Assembly (NCBI RefSeq): GCF_003627795.1
Contig: NZ_CP032684.1
Coordinates: forward strand, 2,147,001-2,211,000
DNA from: Rhizobium sp. CCGE531
GTDB lineage: Bacteria; Pseudomonadota; Alphaproteobacteria; Rhizobiales; Rhizobiaceae
Reading direction: 5' to 3'
Length of the DNA stretch: 64,000 nucleotides
The translations under genes were made by a program, and so were the position numbers. Position 1 is the first letter of the stretch. Every line of letters starts with the position of its first letter. Below the pieces are notes generated by a model that worked only from the letters and a program-made list of their open reading frames with translations, ran no database searches and was not told where the DNA came from. Below are positions 1-10,810 of this stretch, piece after piece.

Positions 1-168
1 CACGTTCGGACGCGCTCGTTTACAAATCCCGCCTCAATCGAAACTTGCCATCCGCGCCCACCAAAATGATGACGTGCCGGCAAATCGGTGCTAAACGCGC
101 CTCCGCGATATTCAACAACAGCGACTTCGCCGCATCCTTCATCGACGCGGCTTCGAGAGACCAAGATC

Positions 169-1425
169 ATGGCTGAGTTCAAATCCGATTTCCTGCGCAC
201 CCTGCACGAGCGCGGCTTCATTCATCAGATTTCCGATGAAGCCGGCCTCGACGACCTTTTCGCCAAGGAAACGGTAACGGCCTATATCGGCTTCGATCCG
301 ACGGCGTCGAGCCTGCATGCGGGTTCGCTGATCCAGATCATGATGCTGCACTGGATGCAGGCGACCGGCCATCGGCCCCTCTCGCTGATGGGTGGCGGCA
401 CGGGCATGGTCGGCGACCCCTCGTTCAAGGACGAGGCCCGCCAGCTGATGACCATCGATACGATCGAAAGCAACATCGCGTCGATCAAGCGCTGCTTCTC
501 GAACTACCTCACCTATGGCGATGGCCCGAAGGAGGCGTTGATGGTCAACAACGCCGAATGGCTGCGCTCGCTCAACTACCTGGAATTCCTGCGCGACGTC
601 GGCCGTCACTTCTCGGTCAACCGCATGCTGTCTTTCGACAGTGTCAAGACGCGCCTCGACCGCGAACAATCGCTGTCGTTCCTCGAATTCAACTACATGA
701 TCCTGCAGGCCTACGATTTCGTCGAGCTGGCCAAGCGCTATGATTGCCGCCTGCAGATGGGCGGTTCGGATCAGTGGGGCAATATCGTCAACGGCATCGA
801 CCTTGGTCACCGCATGGGGACGAAACAGCTCTTTGCTTTGACCTCGCCGCTGCTGACGACGGCATCCGGCGCCAAGATGGGCAAGTCCGCCACCGGTGCG
901 GTCTGGCTGAATGCCGACCTGCTCTCGGCCTACGATTTCTGGCAGTACTGGCGCAATACCGAGGATGCGGACGTTTCCCGCTTCCTGAAGCTGTACACCA
1001 CGCTGCCGATGGACGAGATTGCCCGTCTCTCCGCGCTTGCCGGCTCCGAGATCAACGAGGTCAAGAAGATCCTCGCGACCGAAGTGACCGCGATCCTGCA
1101 TGGCCGCGCGGCAGCCGAGCAGGCAGCAGAAACGGCCCGCAAGACCTTCGAGGAAGGCGGCCTGTCCGAAAACCTGCCGACGATCGATGTTCCGACTTCC
1201 GAGCTTGAAGCCGGCATCGGGCTTCTCTCGCTGATCGTGCGTGCCGGCCTTGCCGCTTCCAACGGCGAGGCTCGCCGCCACGTTCAGGGCGGCGCGGTTC
1301 GTATCAACGATGAAGCCGTCAGCGACGAACGCAAGATCATCGGCGGCGGCGAAGTGACTGCGGATGGCATCATCAAGCTGTCGCTCGGCAAGAAGAAGCA
1401 CATCCTGATCCGTCCGGCCGCCTGA
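169..1425 (+). CDS. tyrS: Tyrosyl-tRNA synthetase
   Basis: Charges tRNA-Tyr with tyrosine in the cytoplasm. The 418-residue product is the usual length for bacterial TyrRS. It shows the class I fold with the [12 protein letters not shown] version of the HIGH motif near residue 40, the GGSDQWGN tyrosine-site motif near residue 195, a KMGKSATG (KMSKS-type) loop near residue 240, and a C-terminal S4-like RNA-binding domain ([16 protein letters not shown]). An in-frame ATG exists at 88, but homology only begins at [12 protein letters not shown], so I take the ATG at 169. A strong hairpin terminator follows. Bases 1-168 hold no supportable gene, only presumed promoter and leader. Confidence 0.96.
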   Translation: MAEFKSDFLRTLHERGFIHQISDEAGLDDLFAKETVTAYIGFDPTASSLHAGSLIQIMMLHWMQATGHRPLSLMGGGTGMVGDPSFKDEARQLMTIDTIESNIASIKRCFSNYLTYGDGPKEALMVNNAEWLRSLNYLEFLRDVGRHFSVNRMLSFDSVKTRLDREQSLSFLEFNYMILQAYDFVELAKRYDCRLQMGGSDQWGNIVNGIDLGHRMGTKQLFALTSPLLTTASGAKMGKSATGAVWLNADLLSAYDFWQYWRNTEDADVSRFLKLYTTLPMDEIARLSALAGSEINEVKKILATEVTAILHGRAAAEQAAETARKTFEEGGLSENLPTIDVPTSELEAGIGLLSLIVRAGLAASNGEARRHVQGGAVRINDEAVSDERKIIGGGEVTADGIIKLSLGKKKHILIRPAA

Positions 1426-1452
1426 GTAGCGGGAACTGCCTCAAAATAAGCA

Positions 1453-1482
1453 AAGCCGGCGTCCCCCGCCGGCTTTTTTGTT
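1453..1482 (+). terminator. Rho-independent terminator of tyrS
   Basis: A 7-bp GC stem (GCCGGCG at 1455-1461, CGCCGGC at 1467-1473) with a TCCCC loop is followed by a run of six T. It starts about 30 bases after the tyrS stop codon. Confidence 0.85.
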
Positions 1483-1609
1483 TCCGTGATCCCTGTACGC
1501 ATGGCGCGATCAATCAAATGGCGTTGCCGGAACAATTTAACCCCTCCCAATGTCGGATCGGGACCTGCCCCATCGTCCTCTGCTAAGATCCTTATTTCGG
1601 AGGTGGATT

Positions 1610-1936
1610 ATGGATGAACTGCCGGTCATCAAAACGAGGCGTAAAGGCAGAAGCCTTACGCAGAACATGCTGATCCCAAGCGAGGAAATGGTTGTCCGTG
1701 CTCTCTGGGCGGCGCCTGCGGGTCGACTATCGGATCTGGGCGAGTTGCGACAGTCGCTTGCCAAACAATATGGCGCCGACGCCTGTTGCCCGGTCACCGT
1801 TCAGCGACATCTGGTGCGGATCAGCGAGGCCCGCGACGCTCCATTCTGGCGCGTCGTGGATCCCGATCGACCATTCGCCCGGCGCATGAGCGGTGGATCG
1901 GAACACATACGTCAGCAATTGGCGGAAGAAAAATGA
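1610..1936 (+). CDS. Small MGMT-like / methyltransferase-like domain protein
   Basis: 108 residues, starting at the ATG at 1610 behind a near-perfect ribosome site (GGAGGTGG, 1599-1606). The upstream in-frame ATG at 1550 has no such site. The body (iPs-E-V--AL--aPaGrLsdLgeLRqsLA-qYGADaCCPVT near residues 22-66, then fWRVVDPD) resembles a small bacterial family often labelled MGMT-like or 6-O-methylguanine DNA methyltransferase. The alkyl-acceptor motif PCHR of true MGMT is absent and a CPVT motif stands near residue 62, so alkyltransferase activity should not be assumed. The gene is convergent with the AsmA-like gene, 58 bp away. Family recognition is from memory of the motif pattern; function is unknown. 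Confidence 0.6.
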   Translation: MDELPVIKTRRKGRSLTQNMLIPSEEMVVRALWAAPAGRLSDLGELRQSLAKQYGADACCPVTVQRHLVRISEARDAPFWRVVDPDRPFARRMSGGSEHIRQQLAEEK

Positions 1937-1994
1937 TCCGTTACGCGGCGTCTTTATGAAAAGAGAGGCGGCGATCACCCTTCGAGGCACTTCG

Positions 1995-4900
1995 TCAATA
2001 TTCGAAGATCTGCCTGAAAACACCGGGCGCGATGATCGACAACGGATTGATCTGAAGGTTCGATTTTTCCAGCGTGCCGGTCAGCCTGAAGGTGATGCCG
2101 ATGAGGCCGCGGTCACTGCCGTTGCCGAGGATGAAACCGACGATCGGGAGTTCCGCGAACAGCCGATTTAGGCCGTAGGCGGGCATGAAGGTTCCGGTCA
2201 TGTCCATCTTGCCGTTGGCATCCTTCAGCGTTCCCTGGAACGTCGCGCCTAGCTCCACGCCGCGCACCACGCCATTCTCGACCGACAGCGAACCGTCACG
2301 CATGACAAGCCGCGCAAAGCCCCGTTCGAAGCTCTGCGAGCGTGTATCGATATTCTGCTTCACTGCCGCATTCAGGCTCTTTCCATTCTTGCCGCTCGGG
2401 GTCGAGACGATGGTCGAGAGTTTCTTTTCATCGATGATGGCGAAGTTGCGGATATCGAGCGAGCCATCCCAATCGTCCTGCCCGGTCGAGCGCAGCGATA
2501 GATTGAGAAGCCCGCCCTTCAGGTGCTTGTAGAGATCGGCGAAGCGCGCCACCGCGCCGGCGTCGCCGCTCGTGATGCGGATCACGCCGTTGCTGCCTTT
2601 GCTCATCTGGGTGACGAGCGCCTCGCCGCTGCGGGTCACGCCGGAAAAATCCGCTGCCGTCGTCTTGCCGCCGGCGATCGAATAGACGCCCTTGACGTTG
2701 CCCATGGTCTCGTCGTTGAAACCGATGACCTTGTCGATATTGGCGCGAACGGTGGCGCTCGCCGAAGCATCGCCGTCCGAATTTTGCTGACCGCCTGACG
2801 TAGACGACTTCAGGCGGGCCAGGATCGGGCGTATGTCGGCGGAGTTGCCCGATATGGCGACATCGTAACCGCCGCTTTTGCTCCGCTTCAGGGAGAGCGC
2901 AAAATCGTCGAGCGCCGAAAGCTTGACGCTGTCGAAGTTTGCCGACGTCAGGCTCCCCTTGCTGATCATGAGGTCGCCACTAACGCCGAAACCGTCGCCC
3001 TTGAGCGTGAAGTTCTTGAGCGCAGTCTGATTTTCAGGGCCGGATGCCTCGAACTGTGCGATCGCTCCAATGCCGCTGCCCTTCGACCAGCCGATCCAGG
3101 GCACCGTCAGCGCCGCCTTGCCGAGATCGACCTTGACGCCCTGGCGATCGTCGTCGATGCGCGTCAATTCCACTTTGACGGGTCCGTCGATCAAATCGCG
3201 AAGACCGGGCAGAACCGCGCTACGCTGCGCATCGGTGAGCGTCGCCGTGATGACGCGCGCGCGCTTGACGCTCGATTTGCCGTCGGTCGGCTCCACCATA
3301 TCGATCTCAGCGGGAATGCCGTCGATCTGCGCCTGTGCTTGCAGATGCACCGATTGAGGATCGGCCGAAATCTCACCGGTCAGATTGTCGATCTTGCGAT
3401 TGTTCATCGGCTTCAGCAGATCGACATGGTCGAGCTCCAGCTTTGCCTGCCAGTCCGGCGGAGGCGGCTGCTGATCCCTGATCAACCCGATCCTGGCATC
3501 GACCTTGGCGACGATCTTGCCGTTGAAATCCTCCGGCTTGAACTCGGTCCGCTGCAGCACTTCAAGGGGCTTGTAGGTCAAGAGCTCGCCTATGGCGTCA
3601 CCGGAGCCTGAAATTGTCAGGTCGAGATCGGCCATCAGCGGCTTGTCGTAGGTCGCCGGGATCGAGAAGCTGCTGTCGCTCAGCGTGATCGTGCGACCGG
3701 TCGAAAAATAGGAGGTCGCCGTCGCGATATTGACGGCCATATTCGGCCCGGTCAAATCGAAATGGGCCTTGGTATCGCGCAGCGGCGGGATTTCACCGGG
3801 GACGTTCATGCGCGCGCCGGCAATGTCGAAGGCGATGTGCAGCTCGTTCTTGCCGAGCTGCAGCTTGCCGCTTTGCGAAGCTTCCCTCAGTCTTCCAGCG
3901 GGAATGAAGACGGATATGACGGCATTGGTCACCGAGCCGCCAAAAAGATTGGCTTCGACCCAGGTCCTGGGTTTCGATGCCATCCAGAAAGGCCAAAGCT
4001 GCTTGATGACCGTCGTGTCCAGCTTGTCCGCGCGGCCGCCGAAGCTGATTTCCGGCGAGCTGTCGCCGAGCTTAATGTGCAGCGAACCGAACAGCGCGCC
4101 TTGCGGCGTCGATACGCCGAGGTTGTCGAACTGGAATTCCTTGGTGTCGGATAGGAAGTGCCCCATGGCGCGACCGTCGAAGCTGACGGGCTTTTCCCCC
4201 GAGATCGTTGACGCGGCAACGCCGTCCTTGATCACGAAATCGATGCCGAAGCCCTTGCCCGCTTTGGCATTGACACGATCGAGATCGATGAGCGCACCGG
4301 AGAACGGCACCACGGTGCCGACGAACTGCAACTTCGAAGGCGAAATCTCCAGCGTCTGATGATCGAAATTATAGGCGAGATTGATGTTGCCTTGCGTCAG
4401 ATCCTGTATGTCGCGGTCCATATAGAGGGTGCCGGGCTGCACGTTGATCGCGGCTTCGAGGCTCGGATCGATGCCGGCATCGCCCTTGACGGCGGACAGC
4501 GTCACATCGGCAAAACTGATGACGCCCTGCCGCGGCGCGCCGTTCGCATCATAGGCCATCGTCAACGGCTTGAGATCGAGATTGGAGATTTTCGCCGTCA
4601 GCGACGAACTGTGGCCGGCTTGCTGCTGCGTCGCTTTCACATCCAGTCTCGCGACCGATCCGTTGACGGCAACCTCGCCATAGAGGTGCAACGTGTTCGG
4701 CTCGGTGCGCTCGAAGGTAAGATTGTCGACCACGAGGGAGATCGGATCGCCTTCCTGGCGCGCCAGTTTCATCGAGAATCCGGAAATGCGCACGGAATTC
4801 GTGCCGCCGCGCTGCACGAAATGCTCCAGAAAATCGAGATTGTCGAAAGCCGCGTTCAGCGCCAGCGGCAGTGCATCGACCCGCAGCTTCGTCAGATCGA

Positions 4901-5414
4901 CGGGGTCTCCCTGGGGCAGGAGCGACGTATCGAGCGCTATGCCCTCCGCCGCCACGCTTGCAACTTCCACCCGGCCCCCGAGCAGGGCCAGCGGATCGAG
5001 CTCCATGTTGACTGCAGACATCGTCGACAGATGCTTGCCGCTATCCTGATCGACGACGTTGACGTCATGAGCTTCGAGCGTCAGCCGCAGGCCGGATGTA
5101 AATCGGACCACAGTCGCGCCGACTTCTGCCTTGTAGCGAGGGCCGATGGCACGATCGAGGGCCGTCTGCGCCTTCTTCGACAGCGGCTCGTCGAAGATGC
5201 CACCTTCGATGGTCGCGACGACGGCTCCGAGGATGATGGCGAGAAATGCAAAGAAAACCAGCGTGATGCGGCAGACATGCCAGACATGCGAGCGACGACG
5301 GCGAACGCGCTCCGGCACGTGCACGATCAACGGATCTTCGGCCTGGGCGGACGGCAGATTGTCGAGCGGCACGAGATCCTTTTTGCGGAATGTTATCTTT
5401 TCGCCTCGGATCAC
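1995..5414 (-). CDS. AsmA-like / DUF3971 (YhdP-type) large envelope protein
   Basis: A very large protein (about 1140 residues) with a basic, Arg-rich cytoplasmic N-terminus, one transmembrane segment near residues 48-70 (LVFFAFLAIILGAVVATI) and a long periplasmic region of repetitive beta-strand pattern. That is the layout of AsmA/TamB/YhdP proteins proposed to carry phospholipids between membranes. The C-terminal block (GLNRLFAELPIVGFILGNG, near residue 1095) is typical of the DUF3971/AsmA-like C-terminal region. The start is uncertain: the frame is open up to 5525, but that would overlap the bcp promoter. GTG at 5414 keeps the IRGEKITFRKKD segment; GTG at 5372 has a better ribosome site (AAGGA). 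It is divergent from bcp. Confidence 0.75.
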   Translation of the reverse strand: MIRGEKITFRKKDLVPLDNLPSAQAEDPLIVHVPERVRRRRSHVWHVCRITLVFFAFLAIILGAVVATIEGGIFDEPLSKKAQTALDRAIGPRYKAEVGATVVRFTSGLRLTLEAHDVNVVDQDSGKHLSTMSAVNMELDPLALLGGRVEVASVAAEGIALDTSLLPQGDPVDLTKLRVDALPLALNAAFDNLDFLEHFVQRGGTNSVRISGFSMKLARQEGDPISLVVDNLTFERTEPNTLHLYGEVAVNGSVARLDVKATQQQAGHSSSLTAKISNLDLKPLTMAYDANGAPRQGVISFADVTLSAVKGDAGIDPSLEAAINVQPGTLYMDRDIQDLTQGNINLAYNFDHQTLEISPSKLQFVGTVVPFSGALIDLDRVNAKAGKGFGIDFVIKDGVAASTISGEKPVSFDGRAMGHFLSDTKEFQFDNLGVSTPQGALFGSLHIKLGDSSPEISFGGRADKLDTTVIKQLWPFWMASKPRTWVEANLFGGSVTNAVISVFIPAGRLREASQSGKLQLGKNELHIAFDIAGARMNVPGEIPPLRDTKAHFDLTGPNMAVNIATATSYFSTGRTITLSDSSFSIPATYDKPLMADLDLTISGSGDAIGELLTYKPLEVLQRTEFKPEDFNGKIVAKVDARIGLIRDQQPPPPDWQAKLELDHVDLLKPMNNRKIDNLTGEISADPQSVHLQAQAQIDGIPAEIDMVEPTDGKSSVKRARVITATLTDAQRSAVLPGLRDLIDGPVKVELTRIDDDRQGVKVDLGKAALTVPWIGWSKGSGIGAIAQFEASGPENQTALKNFTLKGDGFGVSGDLMISKGSLTSANFDSVKLSALDDFALSLKRSKSGGYDVAISGNSADIRPILARLKSSTSGGQQNSDGDASASATVRANIDKVIGFNDETMGNVKGVYSIAGGKTTAADFSGVTRSGEALVTQMSKGSNGVIRITSGDAGAVARFADLYKHLKGGLLNLSLRSTGQDDWDGSLDIRNFAIIDEKKLSTIVSTPSGKNGKSLNAAVKQNIDTRSQSFERGFARLVMRDGSLSVENGVVRGVELGATFQGTLKDANGKMDMTGTFMPAYGLNRLFAELPIVGFILGNGSDRGLIGITFRLTGTLEKSNLQINPLSIIAPGVFRQIFEY

Positions 5415-5478
5415 TCCTGCGCGTGCCTTTCGCTCTATACAATTTTGTTGGTGACGTTGCGTCCCATCGGGCGTCCCA

Positions 5479-5507
5479 TTGGACGGCACACGTGGGCAGT
5501 ATATATG
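5479..5507 (+). promoter_or_regulatory. Putative sigma-70 promoter of bcp
   Basis: TTGGAC at 5479-5484 and TATATG at 5502-5507 are 17 bp apart, matching the -35/-10 layout. The position, about 50 bp before the GTG start of bcp, fits. If real, it argues against using the in-frame ATG at 5505 as the bcp start. Confidence 0.35.
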
Positions 5508-5555
5508 GCTTCCCTCAAGTGTCATCTAAAAAACCGGCAAAAGAAAGGTTTTCCC

Positions 5556-6038
5556 GTGGCGGAAGTTTTTCCATTTCAACTCTGCATCGGCGACAAGGCA
5601 CCGGATTTCGATCTTCCGCGCGATGGTGGCGGCCGCATTGGTCTTGCTGATTTTACTGGGAAGCCGCTGGTGGTCTATTTCTACCCCAAGGACGACACCA
5701 CGGCCTGCACGACGGAATCGATTTCCTTCACTGCGCTCGCAGCCGCTTTCGCCAAGGCGGGTGTTGCCCTCCTCGGCGTGTCGCCGGACCCGGTCAAGAG
5801 CCATGACAAATTCGTCAAGAAACATGCGCTCTCCGTGCCGCTTGCCTCCGACGAGGAGAAGACCATGGCGACAGCCTATGGCGTCTGGCGGGAGAAGAGC
5901 ATGTATGGCCGCACCTATATGGGTGTCGTGCGCTCCACCTTCCTGATCGGCGCCGATGGCCGGGTCGCCAGAATATGGGACAAGGTCAAGGTCGCGGGGC
6001 ACGCCGAGGCCGTTCTGGCCGCCGCGACGGAACTCTGA
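5556..6038 (+). CDS. bcp: Thioredoxin-dependent peroxiredoxin, BCP/PrxQ family
   Basis: Thiol peroxidase reducing H2O2 and organic hydroperoxides with electrons from thioredoxin. The product has 160 residues. The catalytic segment YFYPKDDTTACTTES (around residue 45) carries the peroxidatic Cys. The Cys often found five residues later is a Ser here, so this is a 1-Cys or atypical form. The start is the GTG at 5556 after AAAGAAAGG; the open frame upstream is antisense to the AsmA-like gene and is not coding. The DUF455 gene follows after only 4 bp, so the two are probably co-transcribed. Confidence 0.9.
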   Translation: MAEVFPFQLCIGDKAPDFDLPRDGGGRIGLADFTGKPLVVYFYPKDDTTACTTESISFTALAAAFAKAGVALLGVSPDPVKSHDKFVKKHALSVPLASDEEKTMATAYGVWREKSMYGRTYMGVVRSTFLIGADGRVARIWDKVKVAGHAEAVLAAATEL

Positions 6039-6042
6039 CGGC

Positions 6043-6873
6043 ATGACGGACAATCTCGAACCGATTACCTCGCTGCGTGGCGGCGCCATCGCCGCCATCC
6101 GTTCGGCCGATCTCGATCTGAAGACCGAGCTTGCCCAGGAATCGGCAAGGCGCTGGTTTGCCCGTACCCTGTCGCTACGTTCACCGCTCGATCCGCCGCT
6201 CGCCGATCGCCCCGGCCGGCCGGAAAAACCGGAATTGGTGCCGCCTAAAAATATGGAGAAGCGTTCCCTGCATACGCTCAAGGGCCGCATCGCTCTTCTG
6301 CACGCCATCGCCCATATCGAATTGAACGCCGTCGATCTGGCGCTGGATATCGTCGCCCGCTTCGCGACGGGCCCGGTCCCCAATTCCTTCTTCGACGGCT
6401 GGATGCAGGTCGCCTTCGAGGAAGCCAAGCATTTCCGCATGGTGCGGGCGCGCCTGCGCGAACTGGGCGCCGACTATGGCGATCTTCCCGCCCATGACGG
6501 CCTGTGGCAGGCAGCCCATGCGACCCGGACCGATCTGACCGCTCGCCTCGCCGTCGTGCCGTTGATCCTCGAAGCGAGGGGCCTGGACGTGACACCGGCG
6601 CTGCAGGCGAAAATGCGCGAAACCGGCGATCTGGAGAGCGCCGCCATCCTCGACGTCATCTATAATGATGAAAAAGGCCATGTCGCCGTCGGTGCCAAAT
6701 GGTTCCGATTCCTGTGCGCGCGGGAGAAGCGCGATCCGGCCCGCACCTTCCAGGAATTGGTGCGCGCCAACTTCCGCGGCTCCCTCAAGGCACCGTTCAA
6801 CGACATCGCACGAGCGGAAGCAGGACTGACTCCCTCCTTCTATCGCTCGTTAACATCTACAAGCAGCGCATAA
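6043..6873 (+). CDS. DUF455 ferritin-like domain protein
   Basis: 276 residues, all-helical by composition. Its carboxylate/His pattern is that of a di-metal ferritin-like bundle: HAIAHIELNAVDLALD near residue 92, FEEAKHF near residue 127, and NDEKGHVAVG near residue 210. These E and ExxH motifs are the expected metal ligands. It matches the DUF455 family, whose substrate is not established. It begins 4 bp after the bcp stop, so an oxidative-stress or iron-handling role is plausible by context only. Confidence 0.8.
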   Translation: MTDNLEPITSLRGGAIAAIRSADLDLKTELAQESARRWFARTLSLRSPLDPPLADRPGRPEKPELVPPKNMEKRSLHTLKGRIALLHAIAHIELNAVDLALDIVARFATGPVPNSFFDGWMQVAFEEAKHFRMVRARLRELGADYGDLPAHDGLWQAAHATRTDLTARLAVVPLILEARGLDVTPALQAKMRETGDLESAAILDVIYNDEKGHVAVGAKWFRFLCAREKRDPARTFQELVRANFRGSLKAPFNDIARAEAGLTPSFYRSLTSTSSA

Positions 6874-6989
6874 TCCACTAACATTAAAGGCTTTTTCCGG
6901 TATTTGACGATGCGCCGGAAAGTATTCATTAACCATAATGCCGTGTACTTCCCAATCAATGCCACAAGGCATCCATTGGGAGATTCTCG

Positions 6990-8306
6990 GTGACAGCAAA
7001 GCCTCAGAATCGGGTTTTCGGCAAGCAGCAGCGACACCACACCATTATCGTCGCGAGCGGCGATACGGTGCGCCATATGACCGTGCGCCCCTGGATGGCC
7101 GCCGTTGCCGTCTGTCTGGCCGGGATCTTTTCGATCGGCTATCTGCTTGCGACGTCCTACCTCGTGCTGCGCGACGATCTGATCGGCGCGACGATGGCCC
7201 GCCAGGCGCGCATGCAATATGACTACGAGGACCGCATCGCCGCATTGCGCGCCCAGGTCGACCGCGTGACCTCCCGTCAGCTCCTTGATCAACAGGTCGT
7301 GGAGGAAAAGGTCGACAAGCTGATCGAACAACAGCAGCAGCTTTCATCCCGCAATGGCAAACTCGGCACCTTGCTCGACAGGGCAGAAAGCTCCGGCCTT
7401 ACGAACAAGAGCGCGCACCCGGATGCGAACGCCGCTGCCCCCAGGAACGAGCACGCCCAGCTGACAGCGCCGAAGGCGATCGAGACGCTTCTTCAGGGGG
7501 GCAAGCCGGCCGACGCGACGCCTGACAATTCCACGCTCGCCTATGTCCCCGCGCCGGAAACAGTCGCCGATCGCGCCGATCGCGTCTTCTCGAAGGTAAC
7601 GTTGTCGCTGAAGCATATCGAACAGGATCAACTGACCCGGATCAACAATCTCACGGTCGATGCTTCCGCGACTGCGAACGAAATCCAGACGATCATGCAC
7701 AATGTCGGGGTCAAGGTTCCGAACGAGGTGGCGGCCGCGAAGCGCGGGGATGCCGATGACGGCGTGGGTGGACCTTATGTGCCGCCTGAAAATGTGGATC
7801 GGTTCGAACGGTCGATGGCGGACCTCGATACCGCATTGACGCATCTGGAAACCGTGCGGGGCGCGGCCGAAAGCCTGCCTTTCCGCAACCCGGCGGCGGG
7901 CAAGCTCGTCACCAGCCCCTTCGGCAATCGCAAGGACCCTTTCTTCGGCACGCTGGCGCTCCACACAGGCACGGATTTCCATTTCAGCCCTGGCGAGAAG
8001 GTCAAGGCCACCGCCCCCGGCAAGGTCATCGCGGCCGGGTGGACGGGCGGTTACGGCAATATGGTGGAGATCGAACATGGCGACGGTATCTCCACGCGCT
8101 ACGGCCATATGGAGCAGGTCGTCGTCAAGGTCGGCGACAAGGTCGGCGCAGGCGACGTAGTGGGTCTTGCCGGCAGCACCGGGCGTTCGACAGGAACGCA
8201 TCTGCATTACGAAGTCCGCGAGAATGGGCATCCGGTAGACCCGATGTATTTCATCAATGCCGGCACGAAACTTGCGGGTTACATCAGCGGCCTCGGCGCA
8301 ATTTAG
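6990..8306 (+). CDS. M23 family (LytM-type) murein endopeptidase, membrane-anchored
   Basis: 438 residues from the GTG at 6990, preceded by GGGAG. A basic N-terminus and one transmembrane helix (about residues 34-57) lead into a coiled-coil-like stretch (about residues 70-125) and then a C-terminal LytM domain from about residue 330. The zinc ligands are visible as HTGTDF (first His and Asp) and HLHYE (HxH). Such proteins cut peptide cross-links in peptidoglycan or activate amidases during division and elongation. The coiled coil plus intact HxH suggests an active enzyme tethered in the periplasm. The upstream intergenic region (6874-6989) contains TTAACCAT at 6929-6936, resembling a CtrA half-site. 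Confidence 0.88.
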   Translation: MTAKPQNRVFGKQQRHHTIIVASGDTVRHMTVRPWMAAVAVCLAGIFSIGYLLATSYLVLRDDLIGATMARQARMQYDYEDRIAALRAQVDRVTSRQLLDQQVVEEKVDKLIEQQQQLSSRNGKLGTLLDRAESSGLTNKSAHPDANAAAPRNEHAQLTAPKAIETLLQGGKPADATPDNSTLAYVPAPETVADRADRVFSKVTLSLKHIEQDQLTRINNLTVDASATANEIQTIMHNVGVKVPNEVAAAKRGDADDGVGGPYVPPENVDRFERSMADLDTALTHLETVRGAAESLPFRNPAAGKLVTSPFGNRKDPFFGTLALHTGTDFHFSPGEKVKATAPGKVIAAGWTGGYGNMVEIEHGDGISTRYGHMEQVVVKVGDKVGAGDVVGLAGSTGRSTGTHLHYEVRENGHPVDPMYFINAGTKLAGYISGLGAI

Positions 8307-8503
8307 CTGCCGGAATTGTGACAAACGCGCAACAAACATGGCACTAATCCAAAAATTGCGTTATGAATGAACTTCAGGTCCGTTGAAGCACCTGCTTTCC
8401 TTGACTTCACGGACATTTGGTTCTATGTCGCGCTGCGTTGCGGCACGTTTCCATGTGTCGACTCATGGTGTTCGACTGAACCAAGACGGAACTAGATTTC
8501 CCT

Positions 8504-10024
<1,521 letters not shown>

Positions 10025-10060
10025 TAGCTCCCATTTAGCTGCACATCTCGGGATGTACGC

Positions 10061-10483
10061 ATGGGTAAGCCCGGCATCGATTTCCCAGGATTAGGAACCG
10101 GTCTCGCAATATTGCGGGACGGCAAGCTTTTGCTCTATCGGCGCCTCAAGGCACCGGAAGCCGGCTTGTGGAGCATCGGCGGCGGCAAGGTCGATCACAT
10201 GGAGCCTGCCGCCAAGGCCGTCGTCCGCGAGGCTGAAGAGGAGAGCGGTCTCTCCATCGGCAGGATCGACTATCTCTGCACAGAAGAAGTCATCATCGAG
10301 GCTGACCAGCAGCACTGGATTTCGCTGATCTATGTCTGCAGGGATTTTTCCGGCGAGCCTCGCCTGAGGGAACCCGACAAGCTCTCCGATTTCGGCTGGT
10401 TCGGCCGCGACGAGCTGCCGGCTCAGCTTTCCGAATTCGCCAAGGCAACCATCGCCCATCTGGGCGAAGAAGATTTCCGCTGA
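10061..10483 (+). CDS. Nudix hydrolase
   Basis: 140 residues with a complete Nudix box: GGKVDHMEP, then AVVREAEEESGL (pattern Gx5Ex7REUxEExGU) at about residues 44-67. It probably hydrolyses a nucleoside diphosphate linked to another moiety; the substrate cannot be read from the sequence. It sits 36 bp after the DEAD-box gene and converges with the TfoX-like gene 3 bp away. Confidence 0.85.
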   Translation: MGKPGIDFPGLGTGLAILRDGKLLLYRRLKAPEAGLWSIGGGKVDHMEPAAKAVVREAEEESGLSIGRIDYLCTEEVIIEADQQHWISLIYVCRDFSGEPRLREPDKLSDFGWFGRDELPAQLSEFAKATIAHLGEEDFR

Positions 10484-10486
10484 CGT

Positions 10487-10807
10487 CTACTTATCCGAGC
10501 GACGTGCCGCCTCATAGGCGAGCCTGACCCATCGCGCCATCACATCCGGATCGTCGAACGCATCGTCGGGTATCGACCAATAAGGCATGTTGATCGCCTT
10601 GCCCTTCTTGCCTTCATAGGCCCAGCGCCGCGAGCCGGCTGCCTCGAATTCGGAAGCGCTGGCATCGTCCGCTTTCAGGAGAATCTCGTCGTCCACTTCG
10701 AGCGCCAGGATCCGCCCCATATGGTAGATCCCCTTGCCGCCGAACATCCGTTTGATGGTGATCGGCCCGAGAGACTGAAACATCTCCTCGATGTCGGTAT
10801 TGTCCAT
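10487..10807 (-). CDS. TfoX/Sxy N-terminal domain protein
   Basis: 106 residues matching the TfoX N-terminal domain (IEEMFQSLGPITIKRMFGGKGIYHMG near the start; the MFGGxGxY core is the hallmark). In gammaproteobacteria full-length TfoX/Sxy controls competence. Stand-alone N-terminal domains like this are common in rhizobia and their role is not known. It starts 3 bp after (downstream on the minus strand of) the molybdopterin-type fusion gene, so it may be transcribed with that cluster. Confidence 0.8.
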   Translation of the reverse strand: MDNTDIEEMFQSLGPITIKRMFGGKGIYHMGRILALEVDDEILLKADDASASEFEAAGSRRWAYEGKKGKAINMPYWSIPDDAFDDPDVMARWVRLAYEAARRSDK

Positions 10808-10810
10808 TCC

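Noticed and set aside
1..168. Possible gene end or start before tyrS
   Set aside because: No open frame with homology; reading the minus strand meets stops quickly.
139..1401. 420-codon open frame opposite tyrS
   Set aside because: Antisense shadow of tyrS; Arg/Asp-rich composition from reversed codons and no domain.
4359..5555. N-terminal 400 codons of the open frame that ends in bcp
   Set aside because: Antisense to the AsmA-like gene; homology begins only at the bcp GTG (5556).
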